64,000 bases of DNA from positions 1 through 64,000 of the forward strand of contig JAUQQO010000021.1 of the NCBI GenBank assembly GCA_030549795.1, read 5' to 3'. This DNA comes from Pseudomonadota bacterium (GTDB lineage: Bacteria; Pseudomonadota; Alphaproteobacteria; Geminicoccales; Geminicoccaceae). Shown here in pieces: positions 63,503 to 64,000 of this stretch; position 1 is the first letter of the stretch, and each line of letters opens with the position of its first letter. Both the position numbers and the translations under genes were made by a program. The notes under the pieces are model-generated. The model was not told the DNA's origin and made no database searches. It worked only from the letters and a program-made list of their open reading frames with translations.

Positions 63503-63925
63503 ATGCGACGGAAGACGGTGGTGGCGGTGGCGACGCTCGCGGTGCTGGGTGCCGGGCTCGCCCTCTCGGGCCCGGTCCGGGCGAGCGACGACGCGTGCCG
63601 GGTGCCGATGGCCGAGTGGCGGCCGCGGGAGGAACTCCAGGCCAAGCTGCAGGCCGAGGGCTGGCAGCGGATCGACCAGGTGAAGGTCGACGACGGCTGC
63701 TACGAGGCCAAGGGCTACGACCGCGAGGGCTTTCGGGTCGAGGCCAAGTACGATCCCAAGAGCTTCGAGCTCGTGAAGCTCGAGCGCAAGCGCGAGCGGA
63801 TCCGCGACCAGGACCGCATCCGCGAGCGGGAGCGGGTCCGCGACCCGGCGCAGGGCCCGATCGGTCCGGGGCCGGGCGCCGGGCCGGCCGCGGGCGGAGG
63901 TGCCGGTGGCGGCCGCGGCAACTGA
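63503..63925 (+). CDS. Exported PepSY-like protein
   Basis: 140 residues: signal peptide (residues 1-27, ending PVRAS), a PepSY_2-type core (PREELQAKLQAEGWQRIDQVKVDDGCYEAKGYDREGFRVEAKYDP) and a strongly charged Arg/Glu/Asp repeat (RERIRDQDRIRERERVRDPA), ending in a Gly/Pro tail. AGGAGG lies 8 nt before the ATG. Proteins of this type accompany cytochrome b561 genes under QseB-like regulators; a role as inhibitor or sensor in the envelope is conjecture. The last 20 bp overlap the cytochrome gene. Confidence 0.85.
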   Translation: MRRKTVVAVATLAVLGAGLALSGPVRASDDACRVPMAEWRPREELQAKLQAEGWQRIDQVKVDDGCYEAKGYDREGFRVEAKYDPKSFELVKLERKRERIRDQDRIRERERVRDPAQGPIGPGPGAGPAAGGGAGGGRGN

Positions 63926-64000
63926 CGCGGCCGGCGAGGTCCGGGTGTGGGATCCGCTCGTGCGGGTCCTGCACTGGAGCCTCGTGGTCGCGGTGGCGCT
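63906..64000 (+). CDS. Cytochrome b561 family protein (partial, N-terminus only)
   Basis: From a GTG inside the end of the PepSY gene the frame reads EVRVWDPLVRVLHWSLVVAVAL before the window ends. VWDPLVRxLHW followed by a hydrophobic helix is the start signature of di-haem cytochrome b561/Ni-Fe hydrogenase-type b subunits, with a haem-ligand His in LHW. Only about 31 codons are visible. Confidence 0.8.
   Translation, partial: MAAAATDAAGEVRVWDPLVRVLHWSLVVAVA

Overview
The window looks like chromosomal DNA of a GC-rich alphaproteobacterium. The evidence is the gene order hemC-hemD-mitofilin-hemY divergent from tsaD, the DUF4175 (TIGR02302) membrane protein, the rplM-rpsI pair, the potF-G-H-I polyamine transporter, and the ampD-rnpB-rsmH arrangement at the head of the division and cell wall (dcw) cluster. 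lysA (diaminopimelate decarboxylase) together with murE/ftsI indicates a DAP-type peptidoglycan. I cannot place it more precisely than Alphaproteobacteria, probably Rhodospirillales-like. No phage, insertion sequence, CRISPR array or plasmid replication module was seen.

Layout, left to right. 1-10.0 kb, minus strand: the head of the dcw cluster (partial murE, ftsI, ftsL, rsmH), the RNase P RNA with its own terminator, an AmpD/AmiD-type amidase, the DUF4175 protein, lysA and tRNA-Arg(CCT). 10.0-13.4 kb, plus: a degenerate nuclease-like exported protein, an M48 lipoprotein protease with a C-terminal LysM-like tail, and a small RTX calcium-binding protein. 13.4-18.5 kb, minus: the spermidine/putrescine ABC transporter and a CBS-CBS-BON protein. 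18.5-23.9 kb, plus: a translationally coupled operon of acetate-CoA ligase, 2-oxoacid dehydrogenase E1 alpha, E1 beta and E2, and a free-standing acyl carrier protein. 23.9-29.4 kb: tRNA-Gly(CCC), alaS, a PHB-depolymerase-like protein and small genes. 29.5-33.5 kb: a membrane-anchored TPR gene broken into three reading frames, an enoyl-CoA hydratase relative, a ParA/ribbon-helix-helix pair and a thioesterase. 33.5-40.1 kb: rplM, rpsI, ribokinase, an exported PCMT-like methyltransferase and a large PAS/GGDEF/EAL protein.

40.4-46.7 kb holds the haem genes, mitofilin, HemY and tsaD. 46.8-49.5 kb holds two lipoproteins. One is an M48 relative whose HExxH motif has become HALAH, and the pair sits behind an FNR/FixK-like promoter. 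49.5-59.3 kb holds two complete TRAP transporters separated by an OmpA-type lipoprotein and a Tat-exported beta-propeller/CobW-like GTPase pair. The second TRAP set is divergent from pobA (4-hydroxybenzoate 3-monooxygenase) and a BtuF-like protein without signal peptide. The right end carries an OmpR-type response regulator and sensor kinase divergent from a PepSY-like exported protein and the start of a cytochrome b561.

Many neighbouring genes overlap by four bases (ATGA or GTGA), so translational coupling is common. The items I would look at first are the propeller/CobW pair with the 80-nt self-complementary element upstream of it, the dehydrogenase operon that carries its own acyl carrier protein, the inactive M48 lipoprotein pair with an FNR-like site at position -41.5, and the CGTCAGC repeats in front of the PepSY/b561 genes.
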